Part shown: piece after piece, positions 1 through 8,071 of the stretch
Numbering within the stretch: the stretch's first letter is position 1
How the letters are laid out: every line of letters begins with the position of its first letter
From: Chryseobacterium sp. GVT01B
Lineage (GTDB): Bacteria; Bacteroidota; Bacteroidia; Flavobacteriales; Weeksellaceae
DNA length: 64,000 nt
Reading direction: 5' to 3'
Assembly (NCBI RefSeq): GCF_019970045.1
Contig: NZ_JAHXYI010000008.1
Coordinates: 1 to 64,000, forward strand
Notes under the pieces: generated by a model
What the model was told of the DNA's origin: nothing
Databases searched by the model: none
Seen by the model: the letters and a program-made list of their open reading frames with translations, nothing else
Position numbers and translations under genes: made by a program

Positions 1-56
1 TCTTAATCTGTACCCAATAACTCATAATTTATAATTTATAATTCATCATTCGTCTT

Positions 57-168
57 CCCTAGCCACGATAGTAATGGTTACCCCGCAGGACGAGTGGTAA
101 AGCTGTTGGGTTTGAGCGTAGGAAAGCCTTGGCGCGAGGAGTATGAATGGATAGCGGGAGAAAGCTCT
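57..168 (+). ncRNA. Candidate Flavo-1-type structured RNA
   Basis: This GC-richer block sits in AT-rich intergenic DNA. It begins with CCCTAGCCACGATAG (57-71) and ends with GGATAGCGGGAGAAAGCTC (149-167). These two boundary motifs match what I remember of a recurrent flavobacterial intergenic element, probably the Flavo-1 RNA motif; this is recall, not a search. No convincing reading frame covers it. The function of Flavo-1 is unknown. It could instead be a dispersed DNA repeat. Strand is assigned by the orientation of the conserved ends. Confidence 0.45.
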
Positions 169-331
169 TCTTTATTAATGTTGAAGCATTCTTTAATTTA
201 ATACCAGTATTACTTATTACTATCAGACATTATTTTTAAGCTCATAAATAATCTCTTTTTTAAAAAATACATCTATTGTGGAAATGCTATAAGAGGAGTT
301 AAAATCTACCTCATTGTAAGCATACAGAAAT
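169..331. other. AT-rich intergenic stretch without a recognisable gene
   Basis: Between the structured element and the terminator of the next small gene I see no reading frame with coding character, no tRNA and no repeat. Confidence 0.5.
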
Positions 332-360
332 AAAAAACCGCTTCAACAAAGAAACGGTTC
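332..360 (-). terminator. Terminator of the small reverse peptide gene
   Basis: An imperfect hairpin (AACCG at 336-340, CGGTT at 355-359, TTC/GAA inside) is preceded on the plus strand by an A-run, which reads as a U-run on the minus strand, just after the stop codon at 389. Confidence 0.6.
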
Positions 361-388
361 CCATTTTATGACATTTTGATTTTCAATC

Positions 389-550
389 TTACATATCACT
401 ATTTGTGTCTGGGCATTTGAAATCATCACTGCACGTAGCACAAATAATTACTCCGCTGCAATAATACATGCAGAAATCCGCTTCAGGAAGAGTAACACCT
501 CCAGAAATGTTTTTTAATTGGCCTTTTTGTAGTTTTTTTAAATTTTTCAT
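389..550 (-). CDS. GG-leader bacteriocin-like small peptide (53 aa)
   Basis: This short frame encodes 53 residues beginning MKNLKKLQKGQLKNISGG, a leader of the double-glycine type, followed by a 35-residue core with five cysteines (C27, C31, C37, C40, C46). Leaders of this kind are normally removed by C39-peptidase ABC exporters during secretion. The first 20 nt are nearly identical to those of the three other MKNLKKL genes in this window (777, 25425, 25783). Unlike them, it lacks the 29-nt upstream element. No exporter or modifying enzyme is adjacent. It could be a bacteriocin, a signal peptide or a RiPP precursor; the sequence alone does not say which. Confidence 0.75.
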   Translation of the reverse strand: MKNLKKLQKGQLKNISGGVTLPEADFCMYYCSGVIICATCSDDFKCPDTNSDM

Positions 551-727
551 ATTGTTTTAATTAAAAATTTGTAGTTAAAGTAAAAATAGTTAAAATATTT
601 TTAATTAAACAAGATATGGTATATAAAAAAATAAAGTTTAGTAAAATTATAGTCTCTTGAATCTGTTTGAAACTTAATTTCATTTAAATATTTGATTATT
701 AGTTAAATAAATATTATTTTTAAGCAA

Positions 728-756
728 GCGTTATCCGAAAAGCTTTTAGAGTAGGA
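728..756 (+). promoter_or_regulatory. Conserved 29-nt leader element, copy 1
   Basis: The element reads GCG, three variable bases, TCC, GAAAAGC, four variable bases, AGAGTA, GGA. It aligns without gaps to copies at 25375 and 25733. Here the seventh and last bases are T and A where the other copies have G and C, so a TCC/GGA stem replaces GCC/GGC. It ends 20 nt before the ATG at 777. Confidence 0.65.
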
Positions 757-776
757 AATACCAAAAATCAAAAACT

Positions 777-1049
777 ATGAAAAATCTAAAAAAACTTTCA
801 AGAGAAGACAAGAAAAGTATTGTTGCTGGAATAGACTTTCCGGCATATTGTTTTGAGGGTGGAGGACCAGGAGAAGGAGGGTGCTCTGCGGGAGAGATCT
901 GTTCAGGTGGAAAATGTGTACCTTATGGAGGAAATCCGGGAGAAGGAGGAAACCCAGGTGGTGGCGGTGATTCTTATACATGTATCTGTCCGTGGGGAAC
1001 TTTTACTCAGCCTACACCATGCCCTGAATTTTATTGTATAACAGGATAG
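777..1049 (+). CDS. Gly/Cys-rich GG-leader-type small secreted peptide (90 aa)
   Basis: The 90-residue product starts MKNLKKLSREDKKSIVAG, matching the leader of the other MKNLKKL peptides but with Ala-Gly instead of Gly-Gly at the expected cleavage site. The core is unusual: two GEGG blocks, a GGGGD run and seven cysteines, including a compact segment CSAGEICSGGKC and a late CIC. Such Cys spacing suggests a disulfide-stabilised exported peptide. It is preceded by the 29-nt element (728-756) and followed by a strong bidirectional terminator. No processing gene is adjacent. Export by a C39-type transporter is inferred from the leader only; target and activity are unknown. Confidence 0.75.
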   Translation: MKNLKKLSREDKKSIVAGIDFPAYCFEGGGPGEGGCSAGEICSGGKCVPYGGNPGEGGNPGGGGDSYTCICPWGTFTQPTPCPEFYCITG

Positions 1050-1070
1050 TGATACAAATAGGAATAAAAA

Positions 1071-1096
1071 AGGCTGTCTCAGGATCGAGACAGCCT
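1071..1096. terminator. Bidirectional terminator between convergent genes
   Basis: A perfect 10-bp stem (AGGCTGTCTC / GAGACAGCCT) with a six-base loop has an A-run before and a T-run after it. It can serve both the peptide gene ending at 1049 and the oxygenase gene ending at 1103. Confidence 0.85.
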
Positions 1097-1102
1097 CTTT
1101 AT

Positions 1103-2053
1103 TTATTTTTTAATCAATCCCAGTTCGATCAATCTTTCATGCAGGAATTCTCCGGCAGTTGTATCTTCGTATAGTTTCGGATTGTTTTCGTCTACACAGT
1201 TTTCAAGTGCATTTAATGACATTGCACTTACAGGATGCATAAAGAAAGGAATTGAATATCTTGAAGTACTCCACAACTCTCTTGGTGGGTTTACCACTCT
1301 GTGGATAGTAGATTTCAATTTGTTGTTGGTATGTCTTGAAAGCATATCTCCAACATTGATCATCAATTCATCCGGTTCTGCAATGGCATCAATCCATTCT
1401 CCGTTGTGGTTCTGAACCTGAAGACCTTTTCCTTGTGCTCCCATTAAAAGAGTAATAAGGTTGATATCTCCATGAGCTGCTGCTCTTACTGCGTCATCCG
1501 GTTCTTCAGTAATTGGCGGATAGTGAATAGGTCTTAAAATAGAATTTCCTTCTGCGATTTTGTCATCAAAATAAAATTCATTTAAGCCAAGGTGCAATGC
1601 TAAAGCTCTTAGAACATACTGTCCGGTTTTCTCAAGCATCTGGAATGCCTCTTTACCAACTTCGTTGAATTTTGGAAGTTCATCAACGATTACATTGTCA
1701 GGATACTCAGTTTTGTATTTTGAATCATCAGACAGATATTGTCCAAAGTGCCAAAATTCTTTTAAGTCTCCTTTTTTGAAACCTTTTGCAGTTTCTTTAC
1801 CGAATCCTACATAACCTCTCTGGCCACCAATTCCTGGAATCTCATACTTCTGTTTCGTTTCCACTGGCTGTTCAAAAAAGTTTTTTACCTCTCCATACAA
1901 ATCATCCACTAGGTTGTCATCAAGAAAGTGGCCTTTTAAGGCTACAAAACCAATTTCTTCATAAGCTTTTCCGATTTCATTTACAAATTTCTGTTTGCGT
2001 TCCGGGTTGTCCGAAAGGAAATCACGCAGGTCTACACTAGGTATTTTATCCAT
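1103..2053 (-). CDS. 2-oxoglutarate/Fe(II)-dependent oxygenase, isopenicillin N synthase-like
   Basis: The 316-residue protein has the two-part architecture of the IPNS-like oxygenases: an N-terminal DIOX_N region (about 4-120) and a C-terminal 2OG-Fe(II) jelly roll (about 170-285). The iron triad is visible as H194-x-D196 in AAHGDIN and H251 in STIHRVVNP, and R265 with S267 in RYSIPF is the usual 2-oxoglutarate carboxylate anchor. The length is typical. The substrate cannot be read from the sequence. It stands alone, divergent from menD across an 84-bp gap with a TAATTTTG box (minus strand, 2074-2081) just upstream of its ATG. Confidence 0.85.
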   Translation of the reverse strand: MDKIPSVDLRDFLSDNPERKQKFVNEIGKAYEEIGFVALKGHFLDDNLVDDLYGEVKNFFEQPVETKQKYEIPGIGGQRGYVGFGKETAKGFKKGDLKEFWHFGQYLSDDSKYKTEYPDNVIVDELPKFNEVGKEAFQMLEKTGQYVLRALALHLGLNEFYFDDKIAEGNSILRPIHYPPITEEPDDAVRAAAHGDINLITLLMGAQGKGLQVQNHNGEWIDAIAEPDELMINVGDMLSRHTNNKLKSTIHRVVNPPRELWSTSRYSIPFFMHPVSAMSLNALENCVDENNPKLYEDTTAGEFLHERLIELGLIKK

Positions 2054-2073
2054 TTTTAGAAATTTACGAACAG

Positions 2074-2081
2074 CAAAATTA
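2074..2081 (-). promoter_or_regulatory. Bacteroidota -7 box of the oxygenase gene
   Basis: TAATTTTG on the minus strand fits TAnnTTTG and lies 20 bp upstream of the start codon at 2053. No clear -33 TTG is seen. Confidence 0.5.
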
Positions 2082-2125
2082 CATTTTTTTTAATTTAAAT
2101 GATTTTAAAATCATTATTTATAAGT

Positions 2126-2133
2126 TAAATTTG
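2126..2133 (+). promoter_or_regulatory. Bacteroidota -7 box of menD
   Basis: TAAATTTG ends only 4 nt before the menD ATG at 2138, so transcription from it would start at or very near the start codon. Confidence 0.5.
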
Positions 2134-2137
2134 CTGT

Positions 2138-3808
2138 ATGAAAAAATATTCTTCTAAGAGAAGTATCCAAATACTTGCACATCTTCTTCAACAGTACGGA
2201 ATTGCTGATATCGTGATTTCTCCGGGGTCAAGAAATGCTCCTTTGGCCATTCATTTTTCGGAGGTAGATAGTTTTAACTGTTACAGTATTGTAGACGAAA
2301 GAAGTGCTGCTTTTGTGGCAATGGGAATGGCGAAAAGCGAAAAGAAACCGGTAGCAATTACCTGTACCAGCGGATCTGCAGTGGTAAACTACTATCCTGC
2401 TGTTACTGAAGCTTTTTATCAGAATATTCCATTATTGGTGCTTACTGCTGACAGACCAACTGATTTTGTTGATTTGTTTGATGGGCAGACGATAAGACAG
2501 AAGGATGTTTTTCATCAGCATTCCTATGGTGACTTCCAGCTTTTGGAAGACAGCAAGGAACATGCAGAAGATATTAATTTTGATACCATAAAAAAAGCCA
2601 TTGAACTTTGCTTTGAAAAGCAGGGGCCTGTGCATATTAATATTCCTTTGGAGGAGCCTTTGTATGAGCTTGTTTCGGAACTTCCTACTTTTCCTACTGT
2701 AGAAAAAACTATCAAGCATAAAGAATATGAAATCCCTTCAAATCTGATTGCGGATTGGCATACTTCACAAAGAATTATGCTGTTGGTAGGAACAAGGGAT
2801 TACAGTCCAGAATTGGAAAATCAATTGACTCAATTGGTGAAAAACCATTCTGTTATTGTTTTGAGTGAGGCTAACTCTAACCTACATCACGAGAAGTTTT
2901 TCAAACATATAGACCGTTATATATTTAATTTTACAGAAGAAGACTATAAAACCTATGCTCCTGACCTGTTGATCACAGTCGGACAGAACGTAGTTTCTAA
3001 AAAAGTAAAACAGTTCCTGAGAAGTGCTCGCCCTAAACAGCATTGGCACCTGGATGAAGTATGGCAACCGGATACTTATTTCTCATTGACAGAAAAAATT
3101 GAAGTTAAGCCTGAAGTTTTCTTCTCAAAACTGTTAAAATTTATCAATCTGGAGCCCAGACCTTATTTTAATCTTTGGGATGTTTTAAGGGATAAAAAAG
3201 ATGCCAAACACGAGCAGTTTTTGAATACGATTGACTTCTCAGATTTTTATTTCTTCAATAAGGCTTCGCAGACGATTCCTGAAAATTATAACATCCATTT
3301 CAGTAATTCTTCCGGCATCAGATATGCACAGCTGTTTGATTTTGGGAAGCGAAAAATGTACTGTAACAGAGGAACCAGCGGTATTGACGGATCTACTTCT
3401 ACGGCAATGGGATTTGCTATTAAAAATGAAAATCCTACTTTGCTGATCACAGGAGATTTAAGTTTCTTTTATGACATCAATGGACTTTGGAATCAATATA
3501 TTCCGCCGTTTGTAAGAATTATGATCTTCAATAACGGTGAAGGAAATATCTTTAAAATCATTCCGGGGCCTGGAAATGCCAACCCGAATACATTAGACGA
3601 GTTTATTGCCACAAAACACCGTAAGAATGCAGAATCTCTTGCCAAGCACTTTGGGTTCTCCTACGTAAAAGTAGAGGATGAAATTACGCTTGACAGAGTT
3701 CTGGAGAATTTCTTCAAACCTGATGCACAGCCAAAAATCCTGGAAGTAAATACTCACGGGAAAAATAGCGCAGATGTACTGAAGTCATACTTTGAATTTA
3801 TGAAATAA
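2138..3808 (+). CDS. menD: MenD, SEPHCHC synthase (menaquinone biosynthesis)
   Basis: This 556-residue ThDP-dependent enzyme would condense 2-oxoglutarate with isochorismate to form SEPHCHC, the committed step to menaquinone. The N-terminal PYR domain carries SPGSRNAPL (about 29-37) and DERSAAF with the cofactor-activating glutamate. The C-terminal PP domain has the ThDP/Mg segment around TGDLSFFYDINGLWN. Length and order match MenD rather than other ThDP enzymes. It is divergent from the oxygenase gene and converges on pabC with only 2 bp between stop codons. Other men genes are not in the window. Confidence 0.95.
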   Translation: MKKYSSKRSIQILAHLLQQYGIADIVISPGSRNAPLAIHFSEVDSFNCYSIVDERSAAFVAMGMAKSEKKPVAITCTSGSAVVNYYPAVTEAFYQNIPLLVLTADRPTDFVDLFDGQTIRQKDVFHQHSYGDFQLLEDSKEHAEDINFDTIKKAIELCFEKQGPVHINIPLEEPLYELVSELPTFPTVEKTIKHKEYEIPSNLIADWHTSQRIMLLVGTRDYSPELENQLTQLVKNHSVIVLSEANSNLHHEKFFKHIDRYIFNFTEEDYKTYAPDLLITVGQNVVSKKVKQFLRSARPKQHWHLDEVWQPDTYFSLTEKIEVKPEVFFSKLLKFINLEPRPYFNLWDVLRDKKDAKHEQFLNTIDFSDFYFFNKASQTIPENYNIHFSNSSGIRYAQLFDFGKRKMYCNRGTSGIDGSTSTAMGFAIKNENPTLLITGDLSFFYDINGLWNQYIPPFVRIMIFNNGEGNIFKIIPGPGNANPNTLDEFIATKHRKNAESLAKHFGFSYVKVEDEITLDRVLENFFKPDAQPKILEVNTHGKNSADVLKSYFEFMK

Positions 3809-3810
3809 TC

Positions 3811-4437
3811 TTAAAGATCAAGATATTCTTCATTCCCCGGCAGGTTGATAATTCTGTCGATAGGGTAGATGAACATATCATCAAAATCATTCAATGCATT
3901 AATGATCTGGAAATGGGTGAACTGCTTTATATTTTGTAAAGTAATCTCCGTTTCTTTGATCTTTTTGTGCTTTAAAAGATGCTGTCTCTGTACCCCGTTC
4001 AGCAGATAGGTAGCGGGGGTAAACCAGTCTTTCCCTTTTAAAAATAAAAGATTGGAAAAAGAGGTATCGGTGATGTGGTTATTTTTAACAATGATAATTT
4101 CTTCTGTCTTGGATTTCATTTTCATTTTATCCAACTCTTTACGGTCTTCAAATTTGAATGAATAATCAAAACTGTTATTTTCTACGAGTTTGAAGTTCTG
4201 AATCTCCGGAATAGCATAAGGAATCATCTGTGTTCTGACTCTTTTGTCGAGATCATAAGAAATTCTTAATTTGAAAAGACCATCTTCATCATGCTGCAGA
4301 TTTTTGTAGATCTTGGCCAGATCAATAGAGTCTTCTTTCCCGAAATGGGAAAATGTTTGATTGACACGTTTCTGGTGTAGATCCAATAGAAAAATCTCCT
4401 GATCTTCTACTTTAATGCTTTCAATGAATTGGGACAT
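3811..4437 (-). CDS. pabC: Aminotransferase class IV, probable aminodeoxychorismate lyase
   Basis: The 208-residue product is a short class IV PLP-fold protein. It shows the ending typical of ADC lyases: a Thr-Asp-Thr-Ser-Phe segment followed by LLNGVQRQHLL, similar to the family's GITR region. Its gene overlaps the 3' end of pabB by 17 bp, so the two are almost certainly co-translated. That context is the main reason to call it PabC, which releases pyruvate from 4-amino-4-deoxychorismate to give p-aminobenzoate for folate. The catalytic lysine is probably in the segment DRKELDKMK, but I cannot assign it firmly. It could be a different class IV member. Confidence 0.75.
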   Translation of the reverse strand: MSQFIESIKVEDQEIFLLDLHQKRVNQTFSHFGKEDSIDLAKIYKNLQHDEDGLFKLRISYDLDKRVRTQMIPYAIPEIQNFKLVENNSFDYSFKFEDRKELDKMKMKSKTEEIIIVKNNHITDTSFSNLLFLKGKDWFTPATYLLNGVQRQHLLKHKKIKETEITLQNIKQFTHFQIINALNDFDDMFIYPIDRIINLPGNEEYLDL

Positions 4438-5398
4438 AGATTTTATTTTTCATTTCCTGATATTCGTCTTCTAACTTACTCATGTGCGTTATACCGCCTC
4501 CGCTTTTGAAATAAAGCTGCTCTCCTTCTTTTTCTATAAAACGGATCATCACACAGCTATCAACATTCTGGCCGTCAAACCAGCCGCAAACGCCGGTGTA
4601 ATAACCTCTTTCATACCCTTCTGCATCCAGAATTATTTCCAGTGTTTTAGGCTTTGGAGCTCCTAAAATAGAACCTGCAGGAAGAAGTTTCTGCATGATA
4701 CTTCCTACTTTTCCATCAAATTCAGGTTTTATCATTCCTGAAATCTCAGAACTCATTGCATACAGATCCTTTTGTTGGGTTTTGATGAAATCAATATGCT
4801 GGAACTGGTCCACCTTTACATCATCAGCCACCATGCTCAGATCATTCCGGAGCAGATCTACTACAGTGTAATGTTCTGCTTTTTCCTTTTTATCATTCTT
4901 CAGTACTTCCGCAGCATTTTCAATAGAGGCATCAATGGTGCCTTTCATGGGATAGGTTAAAATTTTACCGTTAATGATCTTTACAAAAGTTTCAGGAGAA
5001 AAAAATACAAAAAAATCTTTATAAAATACTTTATACTTCGCATTTGAATGATAAAAAATTTCTTCTAAGGTTAAATTTGTCTCTATCTTCGTTTTTCTAG
5101 TATAGTTTACTAAATAAGAGTTTCCTAAACGAATATTTTTCTGAACTTTGTCAAAACCAATTTTAAAGCTTTCCAACGTTTCAGGAAACGATTTCCAAAC
5201 TACTTTTTTATCTAGTGCTTGTGTTTCTTTCGTGTTTGAAAACTCTTGAAAATCAATTATTAAACCTGATTTTTCAATTTCATGTTCCTGATATATTTCG
5301 ACATTCTCCGAGAGAAAGTCGATTACGAAAAAATAGGGAACCTTCTGAAGAGAAAGCTCGTCCATTTTCATAAATTTTTGATGATTCACTGAAAACAT
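4421..5398 (-). CDS. pabB: PabB, aminodeoxychorismate synthase component I
   Basis: The 325-residue protein is a chorismate-binding enzyme that aminates chorismate to ADC. It contains the PMKGT motif with K152, the PabB-type lysine, and the C-terminal AGSILGAPKPKTLEII and GYYTGVCGWFDG signatures. It is shorter than enterobacterial PabB (about 450 aa) because most of the N-terminal regulatory half is absent, as is common in Bacteroidota. Isochorismate synthases lack the PxKGT lysine, so MenF is less likely even though menD is nearby. No glutamine amidotransferase (pabA) is adjacent. The ATG at 5398 is preceded by a short divergent intergenic region. Confidence 0.87.
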   Translation of the reverse strand: MFSVNHQKFMKMDELSLQKVPYFFVIDFLSENVEIYQEHEIEKSGLIIDFQEFSNTKETQALDKKVVWKSFPETLESFKIGFDKVQKNIRLGNSYLVNYTRKTKIETNLTLEEIFYHSNAKYKVFYKDFFVFFSPETFVKIINGKILTYPMKGTIDASIENAAEVLKNDKKEKAEHYTVVDLLRNDLSMVADDVKVDQFQHIDFIKTQQKDLYAMSSEISGMIKPEFDGKVGSIMQKLLPAGSILGAPKPKTLEIILDAEGYERGYYTGVCGWFDGQNVDSCVMIRFIEKEGEQLYFKSGGGITHMSKLEDEYQEMKNKIYVPIH

Positions 5399-5442
5399 TC
5401 TGCAAAAATAATTATTGATGTTTACTTTTGCATAAATTTTTT

Positions 5443-6168
5443 ATGATGCAGAACAAATATCCTCAGAAACCGGGACTAGATTTTATATTGAAGCAGGCTT
5501 TTTTTTATTGGAATAAAACACTGGTTTTTCAGTTGATGTTTTCCATCATCTTTTTCGCAATATTGCTTACCGCCGTTATGCTTTTTGGAACGAAATATGA
5601 TGTTTTCTCGTACAATAAAGAATTGGAGGAAGCCTTTTTACAGGGGACAAAAGTATATCTGAAAAAAATGGAAGCAATAACGGCTACCGAAAATTATCAG
5701 ATGTTTACACTAGCCATTTGGGGAACAACAGCATTTTTGTACCCTTTGAATCTCGGGATGTTCCAGATTTTCAGAAAAATTGATCTTAAAGAAAATATTG
5801 TGATCGGGGATCTCTTTGCCGGGTACAACGGACTCAACTTTTTCAAATATGTTGGGTATTTTCTTTTCTGGTTCTTTATTTACAGATTTACGATTCCTAC
5901 CGTAGTATTGGCGGTTGCTTGGGTTGCTGTGACCCTATTTGTTGCGCCACTTATGTTTTTTACGGATAAAAGGATATTTGAAGCAATTTCTCTGAATTTT
6001 AAAGCACTTAAAATGTATTTCGTGGAAATAATGGTTTGTGTAATCGTTGCTTTTCTGTTTAAATATTTAGGCTTTGCTCTGTTTTTGATAGGAGGGCTTT
6101 TCACATTTCCTTTTTGGAATGCGATGATTTATTCACTGTATAAAACCGTTTTTTCTGAGAAAAGTTAA
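5443..6168 (+). CDS. Multi-pass membrane protein of unknown function
   Basis: About 241 residues with at least five hydrophobic segments (around residues 25-45, 90-115, 135-175 and 190-230). I do not recognise a named domain. I prefer the ATG at 5443 (or 5446) to the upstream TTG at 5428, because a TACTTTTG promoter box (5423-5430) overlaps the latter. It is the first of two consecutive membrane-protein genes; the second (6241) has a similar size and helix layout, and a third protein with the same look is at 51354, so they may belong to one broad family of integral membrane proteins. Confidence 0.75.
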   Translation: MMQNKYPQKPGLDFILKQAFFYWNKTLVFQLMFSIIFFAILLTAVMLFGTKYDVFSYNKELEEAFLQGTKVYLKKMEAITATENYQMFTLAIWGTTAFLYPLNLGMFQIFRKIDLKENIVIGDLFAGYNGLNFFKYVGYFLFWFFIYRFTIPTVVLAVAWVAVTLFVAPLMFFTDKRIFEAISLNFKALKMYFVEIMVCVIVAFLFKYLGFALFLIGGLFTFPFWNAMIYSLYKTVFSEKS

Positions 6169-6208
6169 AATTCATTCGTGTTTAATATGATTTTTTACTA
6201 AAAAAAAC

Positions 6209-6216
6209 TAATTTTG
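6209..6216 (+). promoter_or_regulatory. Bacteroidota -7 box before the 6241 gene
   Basis: TAATTTTG fits TAnnTTTG and lies 24 bp before the ATG, suggesting the downstream membrane genes have their own promoter. Confidence 0.5.
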
Positions 6217-6240
6217 GTAAAATCATTAAATATTTAAACT

Positions 6241-6969
6241 ATGTCTGAATTTAACGAATTTGATCAGCAAGGCTCTGTGCCTAACAGAGATACGGGGTCG
6301 ATTATTTCTCATGCCTTTGAAATGTATAAAGGTGTTTTCGGCTACGGAATCGTAGCAATGATTATTTATCTGGTTGGAGGGTCTGTTATTCAGATGCTTA
6401 CCGGATTTGATTCTGCTTCTATCGTAGAAGATATGAAATCTTCAGGAGGTGACTTCAATTATTGGAGCGCTCCGGGACTTCCTTTGTATATGGGAGCTTC
6501 CAGTCTTTTCGGTCTTTTATTATCTCCTTTGTATGTAGGATTGATTTACATGGTGAATAAATATAATACCAAAAGCCCTATTGAGTTTTCTGATCTATTC
6601 ATCGGATACCGTCAGAATTTTGTAAACATATTGATCTACAGTCTTCTATCTGGGATTATTTCTTCAGTTGCCCTTGCATTGTGTGTGCTGCCTATTATTT
6701 TTGTATATCCTTTCCTTTTATTAGGATATCCTATTCTGTTATTTGAAAATGCTTCAGCTACAGATGCTTTAGGAAAATCATTCAATATTGCTAAAGAAAA
6801 CTATGGAATTTTCTTACTAACAGGATTCTTAGGATTTCTGATCTCTATTGCAGGGGTTATTCTTTGCGGAATTGGGGTTATCTTAACCGCTCCGTTTATT
6901 ATGATTGTAATGTACTCTACGTATTGTGCTTTCTTAGGAAAACCAAGACAAATTATGTACAGTAAATAA
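6241..6969 (+). CDS. Multi-pass membrane protein of unknown function
   Basis: The 242-residue product has a soluble N-terminal stretch of about 30 residues and then five or six hydrophobic helices, with repeated GI/LLGF and CVLPIIFVYPFLLLG type segments. Chryseobacterium homologues are often labelled 'beta-carotene 15,15-monooxygenase', which I regard as a transferred misannotation: none of the histidine ligands of that enzyme are seen. A neighbouring AI-2E-like transporter gene starts 11 bp downstream, so the two are probably one transcript. Confidence 0.75.
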   Translation: MSEFNEFDQQGSVPNRDTGSIISHAFEMYKGVFGYGIVAMIIYLVGGSVIQMLTGFDSASIVEDMKSSGGDFNYWSAPGLPLYMGASSLFGLLLSPLYVGLIYMVNKYNTKSPIEFSDLFIGYRQNFVNILIYSLLSGIISSVALALCVLPIIFVYPFLLLGYPILLFENASATDALGKSFNIAKENYGIFLLTGFLGFLISIAGVILCGIGVILTAPFIMIVMYSTYCAFLGKPRQIMYSK

Positions 6970-6980
6970 AATTAAAATAC

Positions 6981-8060
6981 ATGATGAATAAGGACAAACA
7001 AATAAGCAGTGTTGCGATAAAGCAGATGTCTTTGCTGGCCATTATTATAGTGCTGGCAGGGTTGATCTGTTTTAATCTGGCATTGTTTATTCCCTCTGTT
7101 TTGGGGGCAATCACCATTTATGTAGTCTGCAGAAAGTATAACTTTTACCTGCAGGAAGAAAAAAAATGGAAACCTTCACTTGCTGCATTTGCATTAATGT
7201 TTGCGAGTCTTATTGTTCTTATTCTTCCTATCTACTTTATTGCCGATCTGATTATTGATAAACTGGGAAATGCACAGGCTTATATGGCCAAGTTCAATAT
7301 TTTCCTGGATAAAATACATTCTTACATATTTTCAAAAACAGGATTTGATATTCTGAGCAAAGAAAACATGGCAAAGTTGAAAGATAATGTAGGGAAATTT
7401 TCTACTTCAGCAGTCAGCGGGACTTTCAATACGCTTACAGTAGTGATGTCCATGTATTTTATTCTGTATTTTATGCTGGAAAGGCCAAGACTCTTTGAAA
7501 AGATCCTTACTTCTTCCGCGCCGTTGAAGAGATCAAATATTTCTTTGATAGGCGATAAAATGAGAAAACTGATTATGGCCAATGCTATCGGGATTCCGGT
7601 TGTAGCAGTAGGACAGGGGATTGTAGCGCTTATCGGATACCTTATTTTTGGAGCGCCGGGAGCAATACTTCTTTTTGCTCTAACGGCTGCTGCTTCAGTA
7701 ATTCCTGTGGTAGGAACTGCTATTATATATGTTCCGGTGTGTATCTTTATGATCGCTGAAGGAAATACAGGTCAAGGTATCGGCTTAGCAATCTACTGTG
7801 TTGTTGTGGTAGGTCTTACGGATAATCTCCTTCGTTTTACCCTTTTAAAGAAACTGGAAAACATTCACCCTTTGAATACCGTATTTGGAATTATCATGGG
7901 AATGAATATTTTTGGCTTCATGGGACTTATTTTCGGGCCTATTCTGATCTCACTGACCCTTCTTCTGGTTCAGGTATACAGAAATGAATTTTCGGATGAA
8001 GAAACTCCTCCGGATCTTGAACTGCCCGGGCAAAATGATCTTGAAGAAAAATTAATTTAA
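6981..8060 (+). CDS. AI-2E family transporter (PerM-like)
   Basis: The 359-residue protein has the pattern of this family: an N-terminal pair of helices (about 12-50), another pair around 60-85, a soluble helical insert rich in Lys/Asn (about 90-160), and a C-terminal membrane half containing the hallmark stretch around VVGTAIIYVPV and the terminal GIIMGMNIFGFMGLIFGPIL. Family members export small molecules or ions; an AI-2 role cannot be assumed. The start may be the ATG at 6981 or the one at 6984. It follows the 6241 gene closely and is followed after 11 bp by a small DUF3820-like gene. Confidence 0.87.
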   Translation: MMNKDKQISSVAIKQMSLLAIIIVLAGLICFNLALFIPSVLGAITIYVVCRKYNFYLQEEKKWKPSLAAFALMFASLIVLILPIYFIADLIIDKLGNAQAYMAKFNIFLDKIHSYIFSKTGFDILSKENMAKLKDNVGKFSTSAVSGTFNTLTVVMSMYFILYFMLERPRLFEKILTSSAPLKRSNISLIGDKMRKLIMANAIGIPVVAVGQGIVALIGYLIFGAPGAILLFALTAAASVIPVVGTAIIYVPVCIFMIAEGNTGQGIGLAIYCVVVVGLTDNLLRFTLLKKLENIHPLNTVFGIIMGMNIFGFMGLIFGPILISLTLLLVQVYRNEFSDEETPPDLELPGQNDLEEKLI

Positions 8061-8071
8061 TTATATAAAAA

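Noticed and set aside
26..44. Short tandem ATAATTT units near the left end
   Set aside because: Three AT-rich units are too short and simple to be a CRISPR or a meaningful satellite.
1182..2040. Open frames on the plus strand inside the oxygenase gene
   Set aside because: They are antisense shadows of the well-supported oxygenase coding frame.
4421..5398. Isochorismate synthase (menF) next to menD
   Set aside because: It has the PabB-type PMKGT lysine and overlaps a class IV aminotransferase gene.
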